Shown here: positions 1 through 8,078 of the stretch, in pieces
How the letters are laid out: each line of letters begins with the position of its first letter
Numbering within the stretch: the stretch's first letter is position 1
Source of the DNA: Stenotrophomonas geniculata ATCC 19374 = JCM 13324
GTDB taxonomy: Bacteria; Pseudomonadota; Gammaproteobacteria; Xanthomonadales; Xanthomonadaceae
NCBI RefSeq assembly: GCF_001431625.1
Contig: NZ_LLXT01000138.1
Coordinates: forward strand, 62,001-126,000
DNA: 64,000 bases
Direction of reading: 5' to 3'
The notes under the pieces: generated by a model
The model's input: only the letters and a program-made list of their open reading frames with translations
Database searches by the model: none
What the model was told of the DNA's origin: nothing
Translations under genes and position numbers: made by a program

Positions 1-1
1 C

Positions 2-1162
2 AGCCTGCTGGCGGCGGCGCGCGATCCGCGCATCAAGGCAGTGGCCGCACTGAGCGGCTGGGCCGACCTGCAGGCCTCGCTGTACAGCAACGACACCCCC
101 AGCGCGCAGGGCATCGCGCTGCTGGTTGCCGCGGGCCTGGCCACCGGTCGCCCGGGACCGGAGCTGTCCACCATCAATCGCAATGTGCTGGTCGGCAACT
201 ACCAGGGCGCGGTGGACTCGCTGTTGCCGGTGGCGGCGCAGCGCAGCCCCGGGTCCAGCATCGATGAGATCAACGCCAACCAGCCAGCGGTATTCCTGGC
301 CAACGCCTTCAACGACAGCCTGTTCCCGCCGGGCCAGCTGGTGGACTTCTTCAACCGTCTGAAGGGCCCCAAGCAGCTGCAGTTGCGCCATGGCGACCAT
401 GCGCTCAACGAAGCCTTTGGCGCATTGGGTATTCCCAACGAGGTCTACGATTCGGTGGGCGACTGGTTCGACCACTACCTCAAGGGTGAAGCCAATGGCA
501 TCGACCGGCAGCCCGCGGTGCAGCTGAAGTCGCAGAAGGGCAGCTGGAGCACGTATCCGAACTGGCAGGCGACCAATGCCGGCGCCATCAGCTATGCGCT
601 GACCTCACCCAAAGGGCTTCTGCTACCCACCGGCGGCCTGGCCGAGAGCGGAAGCAGCACCGGCTGGAACTACCGTATCGGCAGTGGCCTGCTGACCGCT
701 GCCAACTCGGGCGTGGCGATGGCCTCCGGCGCGCTGCAGATGATCAATCTGCCGCCAGGCGCCTATGTTCCGTTCGTGGGCCGCAACGCCGCCGGCGTCT
801 GGCAGGGGCCGGTCCAGTGGAGCGCACGACGCCTGGACGGCGCGCCGGAGGTGCGCCTGACCGTCACGCCCAGCCGCGCCAACACCACGCTGTATGCCTA
901 CCTGTATGCCGAGGATGTGCTGGGCAACGGCCAGCTGATCAGCCACAAGCCTTACACGCTGCGTGGTGCCACGCCGGGCCAGCCGAAGACGCTGGACCTG
1001 CGCCTGGAAGCGAGCAGCTGGAACATTCCGGCCGGCAGCCGCCTGACCCTGGTGGTTGATACGGTGGATCTGCGCTATTCGGGCATCAGCCAGTTGGGAG
1101 GCACGGTGACCTTCAGCTCGCCGGCCAATGCGCCTTCGGTGTTGAAGGTGCCGCTGCATTGA
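2..1162 (+). CDS. S15/CocE-type alpha/beta hydrolase (5' end missing)
   Basis: The reading frame is open from base 2, so the gene begins before the window and only its C-terminal ~386 residues are seen. The first visible residues (SLLAAARDPRIKAVAALSGW) look like the stretch just after the nucleophile elbow of an alpha/beta hydrolase. A probable catalytic Asp follows in AFNDSLFPP and a His in RHGDHALNE. The last ~150 residues (from about base 700) are beta-rich and match the jelly-roll C-terminal domain of X-Pro dipeptidyl-peptidase/CocE enzymes, including the segment SRLTLVVDTVDLRYSG. Such enzymes hydrolyse peptides or esters and are often exported, but the signal region is outside the window. 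The substrate cannot be told. Confidence 0.8.
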   Translation, partial: SLLAAARDPRIKAVAALSGWADLQASLYSNDTPSAQGIALLVAAGLATGRPGPELSTINRNVLVGNYQGAVDSLLPVAAQRSPGSSIDEINANQPAVFLANAFNDSLFPPGQLVDFFNRLKGPKQLQLRHGDHALNEAFGALGIPNEVYDSVGDWFDHYLKGEANGIDRQPAVQLKSQKGSWSTYPNWQATNAGAISYALTSPKGLLLPTGGLAESGSSTGWNYRIGSGLLTAANSGVAMASGALQMINLPPGAYVPFVGRNAAGVWQGPVQWSARRLDGAPEVRLTVTPSRANTTLYAYLYAEDVLGNGQLISHKPYTLRGATPGQPKTLDLRLEASSWNIPAGSRLTLVVDTVDLRYSGISQLGGTVTFSSPANAPSVLKVPLH

Positions 1163-1249
1163 TGTGCGTCCGCGCCCGTTGCGGCGGGCGCGGGTTGCCG
1201 GGCTGGAAAACTGCGAGACTGGAGATCGATCCAAGGGAGGGATGTGGGC

Positions 1250-2701
1250 ATGATCATCGCAGGGCTTCTGATGGGCGCGGTGCTTGCCACACCCATTCCG
1301 CAAGGCGTTCCAACCGACTGGTCGCGCACGCTGCTGGCAGATCTGGATGCAGCGGATGCAGCCATGCGCGACAGTCATCCGGGCACGGTCGACCGGCGCA
1401 ATCCCGGCTTCGTTCCCCAGTTGGAGGTAGCCTCGGCGCTTGCCCGCTCGCGCGCGGGCAGGGTCGACAGCTTCGCGGGCTACTGGTGGGCCATGAAGGG
1501 TTACGCGGCCTCCTTCAATGACGGCCACGTCAGCCTCAACGCGCTTGCCGACGCTCCCGATCTTCCAACGCAATGGCCCGGGTTCCTGACCGGCTTCGAC
1601 GGCGATGCGCAGGTCGTCATGACCGTGGACGGTGGTCCGGGCCATCCGCCGCTGGGGGCTCGATTGCTGTCCTGTGATGGCATCGATGCGCAGACACTGG
1701 CTGCACGCCGGGTGGGTGACTTCAGCGGCCGCTGGAACCTGCAGGCCAGCCGCATCCATGGTGGTGGCGAAGTGCTGCTGGAGCAGGGCAATCCGTTCGT
1801 GCCCATGCTGAGCAGCTGCGTTTTTCGTGTGAACGGTCGAGAACAGCACCATACGCTGCGCTGGGTTGCACTCGATCCGGGAAGCCGGAAGGAACGCCTG
1901 GCCGATACCCGTCGCAGCTTCCGCCCAGCCAATGGCTGGCACACGATGCCATGCGGTGGCTACTGGATCACCACCAGCAGCTTCAACGCCGATCCCGCTG
2001 CGGCCAATTTCCAGGAGCTCACCCGGATGCTGCAGCAACTCACCCCGGCGACCGACGCGTTGCAGCAGGCGCCCCTGATCGTGCTCGATGTGCGCGGCAA
2101 CAGCGGCGGTGCGTCGCACTGGAGCATCGCGCTGGCGCGGTTGATCTGGGGGCGCGAGGCCGTCGATGCAGTGCGTGACGACAGCTGGGTGGAGTGGCGG
2201 GCGTCCGAACCCAACATCGCCCAGCTCCGTGGTTTTCTGCAGAAACTGGAGCAGGCACCTGACGCATCACCGGCGCTGCTTCATATGCTGGAGTCCGTAA
2301 CCGCAGGGATGGCGCAGGCAAGGGAGCAAGGCCAGCCATTGTGGCGGGAACCCGCCAATGATCCGGCCGCCGTTCTATCGCAACCAGAGCGGGCCGGGTC
2401 CGGACGCAAGGGCAGGGTGGTGGTCGTGGCTGACGCGACCTGCGGCTCGGCCTGCCTCGATGCATTGGATCTGTGGAAGCGGCTGGGCGCGGTGCAGGTG
2501 GGCGTCGAGACGTCGGCCGACAGCCTCTACATGGATGTCCGGCCGGAGCGGCTCCCGAGCGGCCTGGCCAGGATCTCTGTACCGATGAAGGTTTTTCGGG
2601 GCCGTGTGCGCGGTTCGAATGAACCGCATGTTCCTGATCGTCGCTATGACGGCGACATGCGGGACACCGCAGCACTTCAAGCGTGGATCTCCGGACGATG
2701 A
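1250..2701 (+). CDS. S41-like (C-terminal processing) peptidase family protein
   Basis: A ~483-residue protein. The ATG at 1250 is preferred because AAGGGAGG (1233-1240) lies 9 bases upstream; a GTG at 1244 in the same frame is too close to it. The N-terminus (MIIAGLLMGAVLATP) is hydrophobic and may be a signal peptide or anchor. The middle carries LIVLDVRGNSGGASHWS, the conserved strand and glycine-rich turn of S41 peptidases. Further on, VVVVADATCGSACLDALD holds the probable catalytic Ser. I see no clear PDZ domain. Family members are usually periplasmic serine peptidases; the substrate here is unknown. It is followed 123 bp later by another protease-like gene on the same strand. Confidence 0.75.
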   Translation: MIIAGLLMGAVLATPIPQGVPTDWSRTLLADLDAADAAMRDSHPGTVDRRNPGFVPQLEVASALARSRAGRVDSFAGYWWAMKGYAASFNDGHVSLNALADAPDLPTQWPGFLTGFDGDAQVVMTVDGGPGHPPLGARLLSCDGIDAQTLAARRVGDFSGRWNLQASRIHGGGEVLLEQGNPFVPMLSSCVFRVNGREQHHTLRWVALDPGSRKERLADTRRSFRPANGWHTMPCGGYWITTSSFNADPAAANFQELTRMLQQLTPATDALQQAPLIVLDVRGNSGGASHWSIALARLIWGREAVDAVRDDSWVEWRASEPNIAQLRGFLQKLEQAPDASPALLHMLESVTAGMAQAREQGQPLWREPANDPAAVLSQPERAGSGRKGRVVVVADATCGSACLDALDLWKRLGAVQVGVETSADSLYMDVRPERLPSGLARISVPMKVFRGRVRGSNEPHVPDRRYDGDMRDTAALQAWISGR

Positions 2702-2824
2702 TCCGGTCCTGGTGGCGTGCCGGTGACGCAGCACGGATGCATTAAACCTTTTCACCGGCGGGGGCATCCAACCCGCAATGAGCACGGCGCCCGCTGCGGC
2801 TCTACTGACGGAAGGAGCTCTCGG

Positions 2825-3718
2825 ATGTGCGGACTGCCTCGTACTGCGCTTCAATGCGCGATGTCGATCATGCTGGTGCCTCTCGCAGCCGGTGCTGCGG
2901 TCACCGACATTCCCTTCGAGCAGGGCAAGGATCACCGGATCTATGTCGAGGGTACGATCAATGGTTCACGACCACTGCGCTTTCTCGTCGACACCGGTGC
3001 GTCGGCCATGGCGGTTGCCAGGCATGTCCAGCAGGACGCGAAGCTGGTCATTGACGACCACAGCGAGAACACCGGTTCCGATGGCGTCACGCTTCTCGAC
3101 TACAGCACGCACAACGCGGTCCGGATCGGCAGCCTGCAGCGACCGATGGGAGCGGTGCTGATCGACTACAAGGGGCGCGCCTTCGATGCGGTACTGGGCT
3201 GGACCTTCTTCCAGGGCAAGGTCCTGGAAATCGACTACGACCGCAGTCTGCTGCGCGTGCACGACGATGTTCCCGATCATGCCGGGTATGTCCGGGCCAA
3301 CGTGCGCTGGATTGACAACATCCCGGCCATCCAGGTCTCGCTCGGCAACGGCAGCCGCACCTTTACGCCCTGGCTTGCCCTGGGCACCGGCAGCAACGGC
3401 AACGTCGACCTGTCCTACGCCTTCGGCACCGCACACCGCCTGCAGGAGGCGTTCCCGGAACGACTTGGAACGTCTCAGTTCAGCGGCAGCGCGGGCCGGA
3501 AGATACGCGCGGTGGATGTGCGTGTGCCCGAGGCCAGCATTTCGACCCTGCAACTGAAAGGGCAGAGAGCCTCGATCACTGTCGATGACGAAGGCTCCAC
3601 GGGCGACGGCACGCTTGGCAGCGAAGTACTGCAGCAGTTCAATATCCTGCTGGATGCCCGTTCCGGCAGCATCTATCTGCGCCCCAATCGTCGTTTCGTC
3701 ACCGCGCCGGCGGAGTGA
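2825..3718 (+). CDS. Retropepsin-like aspartic protease family protein with a degenerate second lobe
   Basis: About 297 residues from the ATG at 2825, which has GAAGGAG (2811-2817) 7 bases upstream. The open frame continues to 2717, but the extension is arginine-rich and lacks a ribosome site. Residues 1-25 form a plausible signal sequence (MSIMLVPLAAGAAV). The first lobe has the catalytic motif FLVDTGAS (Asp56). In the second lobe the equivalent motif reads ALGTGSNG, so Asp is replaced by Gly. It ends with the usual flap/strand GSEVLQQFNILLDARSG. The protein is likely periplasmic; with one Asp it may work as a homodimer or be inactive. Confidence 0.75.
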   Translation: MCGLPRTALQCAMSIMLVPLAAGAAVTDIPFEQGKDHRIYVEGTINGSRPLRFLVDTGASAMAVARHVQQDAKLVIDDHSENTGSDGVTLLDYSTHNAVRIGSLQRPMGAVLIDYKGRAFDAVLGWTFFQGKVLEIDYDRSLLRVHDDVPDHAGYVRANVRWIDNIPAIQVSLGNGSRTFTPWLALGTGSNGNVDLSYAFGTAHRLQEAFPERLGTSQFSGSAGRKIRAVDVRVPEASISTLQLKGQRASITVDDEGSTGDGTLGSEVLQQFNILLDARSGSIYLRPNRRFVTAPAE

Positions 3719-3728
3719 TCGCGCGCGC

Positions 3729-4748
3729 TCAGCGCCGGACATCCGCGCCTGCATTGCCCAGCAGAGCCAGCACCTGCGCCTCCGCTACCGGGCTGAAGTC
3801 GCCGGGAATGGCGTGCTTCAACGCGCCCGCAGCCAGTCCGAAGCGCACGGTGCTTTCTGCGTCGAGCCTGGACAGCAATCCGTGCAGGATGCCGGCGGCA
3901 AAGGCATCGCCACCACCGATGCGATCAACGATACCGGGCAGCGGGCGCGGTGGTGCCTGCGCCCGCGTGCCGTCGCGCCCCAACAGCAGCGCGCCCAGGA
4001 TGTGATGATCTGCACACACCACGTCGCGCTGGGTGCAGGCCAGCCACTGCAGGTGCGGGAAGGCGGCAAAAGCGGCCGCCGCAGCGGCTTCGGTCCGAGC
4101 GACCGCATCGTCCTGCGGAAAGTGCAGCCCCAGCACCAGTTCGATGTCCCGATGATCGGCAAACGCAATGTCCGCCTCGGCGAAGATCTCACGCAGGATC
4201 ACCGCTGCGTCGCCACCCCAGCGTCGCCACAGTGAGGGACGGTAATTGCCGTCGAAGGACACCTGGACGCCGGCCGCGCGAGCCGCACGCATGGCCCCCC
4301 TCACCGACTCGGCCACGTTGGCGCCCAGCGCCGGACTCACGCCCGAGACATGCAGCAGGTGCGCGCCGGACAGCAGAGTGGGCCACGCATGATCCTTGGC
4401 ACTGCAGTTTGCGAATGCAGAGCCCGCCCGGTCATACACCACTTCACTGGCGCGCTGCACCGCACCGGTGGCCAGGAAGTACAGCCCCATGCGGTCGCGA
4501 TCCACTTCACGAACATCGTCCACACCTACACCATGCCGCCGCAGTTCGGCCACCGCATGCTGCCCCAGCGCATTGCCGGGTACAGTGCTGACCATCTGCA
4601 CGTCATGGCCCAGGCAGGCCAGCGAGACCGCCACATTGGCCTCGGCGCCTCCCACATGAACCTGCAGATGCGGCGTCTGCAACAACAGCTCGCGGCCAGG
4701 CGCTCCCAGCCGCAGCAACAACTCACCGAAACAAACGACGCGGCTCAT
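3729..4748 (-). CDS. kdgK: 2-keto-3-deoxygluconate kinase (PfkB family)
   Basis: A 339-residue cytoplasmic sugar kinase that should phosphorylate KDG to KDPG, the step joining alginate breakdown to the Entner-Doudoroff pathway. Visible signatures are the sugar-binding VGGAEANVAVSLACLG near residue 35 and the PfkB ATP/catalytic motif VDRIGGGDAFAAG in the C-terminal third, with its base Asp. The start MSRVVCFGELLLRLG is normal for KdgK; the frame runs further upstream, but that part overlaps the SGNH gene. It is the last gene of the alginate operon and begins 10 bp after the SGNH hydrolase stop. No KDPG aldolase is present here, so eda must be elsewhere. Confidence 0.88.
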   Translation of the reverse strand: MSRVVCFGELLLRLGAPGRELLLQTPHLQVHVGGAEANVAVSLACLGHDVQMVSTVPGNALGQHAVAELRRHGVGVDDVREVDRDRMGLYFLATGAVQRASEVVYDRAGSAFANCSAKDHAWPTLLSGAHLLHVSGVSPALGANVAESVRGAMRAARAAGVQVSFDGNYRPSLWRRWGGDAAVILREIFAEADIAFADHRDIELVLGLHFPQDDAVARTEAAAAAAFAAFPHLQWLACTQRDVVCADHHILGALLLGRDGTRAQAPPRPLPGIVDRIGGGDAFAAGILHGLLSRLDAESTVRFGLAAGALKHAIPGDFSPVAEAQVLALLGNAGADVRR

Positions 4749-4758
4749 CGGTTCTCTC

Positions 4759-5946
4759 TCAGTCGGTGGCGGTGCAGCCCAGCATGCGCAGATCGATGGC
4801 ATCGGCCATGCGCCGGTAGCCTTCGTCGTTGGGATGCAGATGGTCGCGGGTGATGTCGTTGGGCAACGATTCCGCCGCTTTCGGATCACGCAGGGCGGCA
4901 TCGAAATCGATGATGCCATCGAACCCGGTCTGCCCACCGCGTGCCCACTGGTTGATCGTGGTGCGGGTGGCTGCGGAAACGGGCTCATAGCGCTCGGAGC
5001 CGCCGAATGGGGTCAACGTACCCAGCCAGGCGCGGATGCCATGCGCATGCAGCCGCGCCGCAACCTGCTGATAGCCCATCAGCATGTCCGCCGCGTTGCG
5101 GCCAGGCAGCGGCTGCGCGCCACCACCGTGGCGGATGTCATTGATGCCTTCGAACAGGATGGCCTGATCGGCGTCGGCTACCGCGATCACATCGCGATCC
5201 AATCGTGACAGGGCGCTGTGGCTGCGGCCATGGTCAAGCAGCTTGTTGCCGCTGATGCCCTGGTTAAGCACCACGAACCGGTTCGGGCAGGCCTGCTGCA
5301 GGCGCTGCGCCAACCGCTCCGGCCACTGGTTGAAGGTCCCGCGACGGGCTGTGGCACCTTCCGTGATGGAATCGCCCAGCGCCACGATCACCTGGGGACG
5401 ATCTGCGCGCTGCACCATCACCGCCGAGAACACGTTCTGCTGGTAGCTCAGCCGCACGCTGTCGGCAACGGTTGCCTGCCTGCCGTCCGCTACCCGCAGC
5501 TCGGTGCGGCGCACGGCGGGACGGGTGGGCTGCGGGAAATAGGCACTCACGCTGATTTCCTGCAGCGCCGCCACCGGCATCCGCACCGGATCGCTCAGCA
5601 GCGCGGCACCCACCGGCACCTCGATGACCACGCGGCCATCCACTGTTACCGGCAGCGGTGCGGCCTTGCCGTTCTTTACTACCACGCGCAGGTCCTCGAC
5701 CCGCAAGGGCGCCGTGCCGAGCTCGTTGCTGATGCGCAGCCGCAGCGCATCGCCACGGCTGCCGATACGGATGTCCTGGCGCACGGTCTGTGCGGCGAAC
5801 TGTACGGGTGCCTCGGCGGTGCCATCCTTGCGGTCAGGTGCCGGCGAGGCGGTCCATGCGGTGACCCAGACCGGTGCAGCCAAAGCGGCAGGCGCGGCCG
5901 CGGCGGAACAGATCGTCAATGAAAGCAGGAGCGTCCAGCGCTGCAT
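4759..5946 (-). CDS. Secreted SGNH/GDSL hydrolase (candidate alginate O-acetylesterase)
   Basis: A 395-residue protein with a signal peptide (MQRWTLLLSLTICSAAAAPAALAA). A beta-rich N-terminal domain (about residues 25-180) precedes the SGNH catalytic domain. Block I is ALGDSITEG (Ser near residue 191), the Asn block is FEGINDIRHGG, and the catalytic Asp/His lie in DHLHPNDEG near residue 368. This architecture is shared with carbohydrate esterases. It sits inside the alginate operon, 14 bp after the reductase and 10 bp before kdgK. I therefore infer removal of O-acetyl groups from acetylated (bacterial) alginate in the periplasm. The family and export are clear; the substrate is inference only. 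Confidence 0.85.
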   Translation of the reverse strand: MQRWTLLLSLTICSAAAAPAALAAPVWVTAWTASPAPDRKDGTAEAPVQFAAQTVRQDIRIGSRGDALRLRISNELGTAPLRVEDLRVVVKNGKAAPLPVTVDGRVVIEVPVGAALLSDPVRMPVAALQEISVSAYFPQPTRPAVRRTELRVADGRQATVADSVRLSYQQNVFSAVMVQRADRPQVIVALGDSITEGATARRGTFNQWPERLAQRLQQACPNRFVVLNQGISGNKLLDHGRSHSALSRLDRDVIAVADADQAILFEGINDIRHGGGAQPLPGRNAADMLMGYQQVAARLHAHGIRAWLGTLTPFGGSERYEPVSAATRTTINQWARGGQTGFDGIIDFDAALRDPKAAESLPNDITRDHLHPNDEGYRRMADAIDLRMLGCTATD

Positions 5947-5960
5947 GGGCAGGATTCCAG

Positions 5961-6713
5961 TCAGGAGAAGTAGGTGCCGCCGTTGACGTCCAGATTCGCA
6001 CCGGTGATGAACGCCGCCGCATCCGAGGCCAGGAATACAGCAGCGTCAGCGGCTTCGTCCGGCGCACCCTGGCGGCGCAGCGGGGTGGCGCCGGCAACGG
6101 CCGTGCGCACTTCCGGCTTGGTGAACTCGTCGTGGAAGCGGGTGGCGATCATGCCGCAGCACAGTGCGTTCACCCGGATACCCTTCGGCCCCAGCTCCTT
6201 GGCCATGGCGCGGGTGAAGGTCATCACCGCCGCCTTGGCGGTGGCGTAGATCGATGCGCCCGGGCCGCCGCCATCACGACCGGCCTGCGAGGCGAAATTG
6301 ACGATGGCCGCGCCTTCGCGCATGTGCGGCACCACCGCGTGCGTGGTGAGATAGGTGGAGGTGATGTTGAGGTCCATCACCGTGTGGAAGAACGCCGGGT
6401 CGATCTCGGCCAGCGGGCGACGCTGCACCATGCCACCGGCCACGTTCACCAGCAGGTCGATGCGCTCACCGAACGCGGTCTGTGCTGCAGCGACCAGGCC
6501 GGCAACGGCAGCGGCATCGGTGACGTCGGCGCGATGCACGATGGCCTGGCCACCAGCCGCCTGGATCTGCGCCAGCGTTTCCTGGGCACTGGCTTCATCA
6601 TTGGCGTAGTTGATGCAGACGCGTGCACCGGCGGCAGCCAGTTTGATCGAAACGGCGCGGCCGATATCGCGGCCGCCGCCGGTGACAATGGCCACCTTGT
6701 CCTGGAACGACAT
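5961..6713 (-). CDS. SDR-family oxidoreductase, probable DEH reductase
   Basis: A 250-residue short-chain dehydrogenase. It has the Rossmann motif VTGGGRDIG at residues 9-17, an NVAG motif (NVAGGMVQRR), the catalytic Ser in NFASQAG, and Tyr/Lys in SIYATAKAA. The C-terminal GANLDVNGGTYFS is typical of the family. In alginate pathways an SDR reduces 4-deoxy-L-erythro-5-hexoseulose uronate to 2-keto-3-deoxygluconate, as Sphingomonas A1-R does. The position between the transporter and the KDG kinase supports that role. It begins 60 bp after the MFS gene stop and ends 14 bp before the SGNH start. NADH or NADPH preference cannot be settled by eye. Confidence 0.85.
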   Translation of the reverse strand: MSFQDKVAIVTGGGRDIGRAVSIKLAAAGARVCINYANDEASAQETLAQIQAAGGQAIVHRADVTDAAAVAGLVAAAQTAFGERIDLLVNVAGGMVQRRPLAEIDPAFFHTVMDLNITSTYLTTHAVVPHMREGAAIVNFASQAGRDGGGPGASIYATAKAAVMTFTRAMAKELGPKGIRVNALCCGMIATRFHDEFTKPEVRTAVAGATPLRRQGAPDEAADAAVFLASDAAAFITGANLDVNGGTYFS

Positions 6714-6773
6714 GCGGAAAACTCCTTGGTTTGCGGGGGAATGGATGTACTTGGAAAAGAAGGAGACCCAGGC

Positions 6774-8078
6774 TCAACCGGCGCGGCGGTCGAGCTTCTG
6801 GATAGGCCCGGTCCACCACCACAGCGCAGCCAGCGACAGCGGCACCAGCGCGGCAACGAGGATGAAGATCGGGGCGTAGGAATGGCGGGTCAGCACCGGC
6901 ACCAGCCAGGTGGTGATCAAGGTGCCGGCCACGGCGGCCAGGCCCCCCAGGCCCGCCAGCGTGCCCACCGAGCGGCCGTCGAACAGATCGCCGGGGAGGG
7001 TCTGGATGTTGCCGATGGCCACCTGGAAGCCGAACAGCACGGCAGCGATCGCCAGCACCGCCAGCAGCGGCTGGTTGGCCAGCACGGCAGCCAGCAGGGC
7101 AGGGGCCATGATCACGCAGCCCAGCGTGATGGCCAGCTTGCGGGCGCGGTCCACGCTGTGCCCGGCGCGGATCATCCGCCCGGACAGCCAACCGCCGCTG
7201 AGGCTGCCCAGCATCGCGCCAACGAACGGCACCCAGGCGAACAGGCCGATCTGCTTGATGTCGAAGCCGAAGGTTTCGGCCAGGTAGATCGGCAGCCAGG
7301 ACACGAACAACCACCAGATCGGGTCCAGCAGGAAGCGGCAGGCGAGCATGCCCCAGCTCTGCCGGTGGGCCAGCAGCTCACGAACGCTGGCCTTCGGTGC
7401 CACCTCTGCCTGCTGCCCGGCCTGGTCTTCCTGGATCAACCGGCGCTCGGCATCGCTCACCCACGGATGCCTGTCCGGCCCGGCGCGGTAGACAAACAGC
7501 CATGGCAGCAGCCACAGGAAGCCGATCGCACCGACCAGCACGAAGGTGCCGCGCCAGCCCAGCCACAGGTACAGGCCGGCGATGGCCGGTGCGGAGACAA
7601 TCGCGCCGATCGATGCACCTGCGTTGAACACGCCCTGCGCCAATGCGCGCTCGCGTGCCGGGAACCACTCGGCATTGGCCTTGACCGCGCCGGGCCAGGC
7701 ACCGGCCTCGCTGATGCCGAGCATCGCCCGCACCAGGCTGAAGGACAGCATCGAATGGGTGACCGAATGCAGGGCGATGGAGATTGACCACACGCTGATC
7801 GACAGAGCGAAACCCAGGCGCGTTCCGATCATGTCGAACAGGCGCCCGAACAGGAACTGGCCGGCGGCATAGAACAGCATGAACACCGTCACCAGCAGCG
7901 CGTAGTCATCCTTGGTCGCGCCCACTTCCTTGGCGATTTCCGGCCACATCACCGCCAGTGCGTTGCGGTCGATGTAGTTGATGACCGTAGCCACGGCGAT
8001 CAGGCCCACGATCAGCCAGCGCACTGTTGAACGCACCGTCACCTTGCGCAGGTTGGCCACCACCGCAGGGCCGTTCAT
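6774..8078 (-). CDS. MFS transporter, probable uptake of unsaturated uronate
   Basis: A 434-residue inner-membrane protein with about twelve hydrophobic segments. The loop GRLFDMIGTRLGFALSISVW after helix 2 matches the anion:cation symporter branch of the MFS, which contains hexuronate and galactonate transporters (ExuT, DgoT). NYIDRNALAVMWPEI in helix 1 is also typical. Its ATG overlaps the stop of the PL17 lyase in an ATGA (8075-8078), so the two are translationally coupled. In this operon the expected cargo is the monomer DEH or short unsaturated alginate oligomers entering from the periplasm. Confidence 0.87.
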   Translation of the reverse strand: MNGPAVVANLRKVTVRSTVRWLIVGLIAVATVINYIDRNALAVMWPEIAKEVGATKDDYALLVTVFMLFYAAGQFLFGRLFDMIGTRLGFALSISVWSISIALHSVTHSMLSFSLVRAMLGISEAGAWPGAVKANAEWFPARERALAQGVFNAGASIGAIVSAPAIAGLYLWLGWRGTFVLVGAIGFLWLLPWLFVYRAGPDRHPWVSDAERRLIQEDQAGQQAEVAPKASVRELLAHRQSWGMLACRFLLDPIWWLFVSWLPIYLAETFGFDIKQIGLFAWVPFVGAMLGSLSGGWLSGRMIRAGHSVDRARKLAITLGCVIMAPALLAAVLANQPLLAVLAIAAVLFGFQVAIGNIQTLPGDLFDGRSVGTLAGLGGLAAVAGTLITTWLVPVLTRHSYAPIFILVAALVPLSLAALWWWTGPIQKLDRRAG

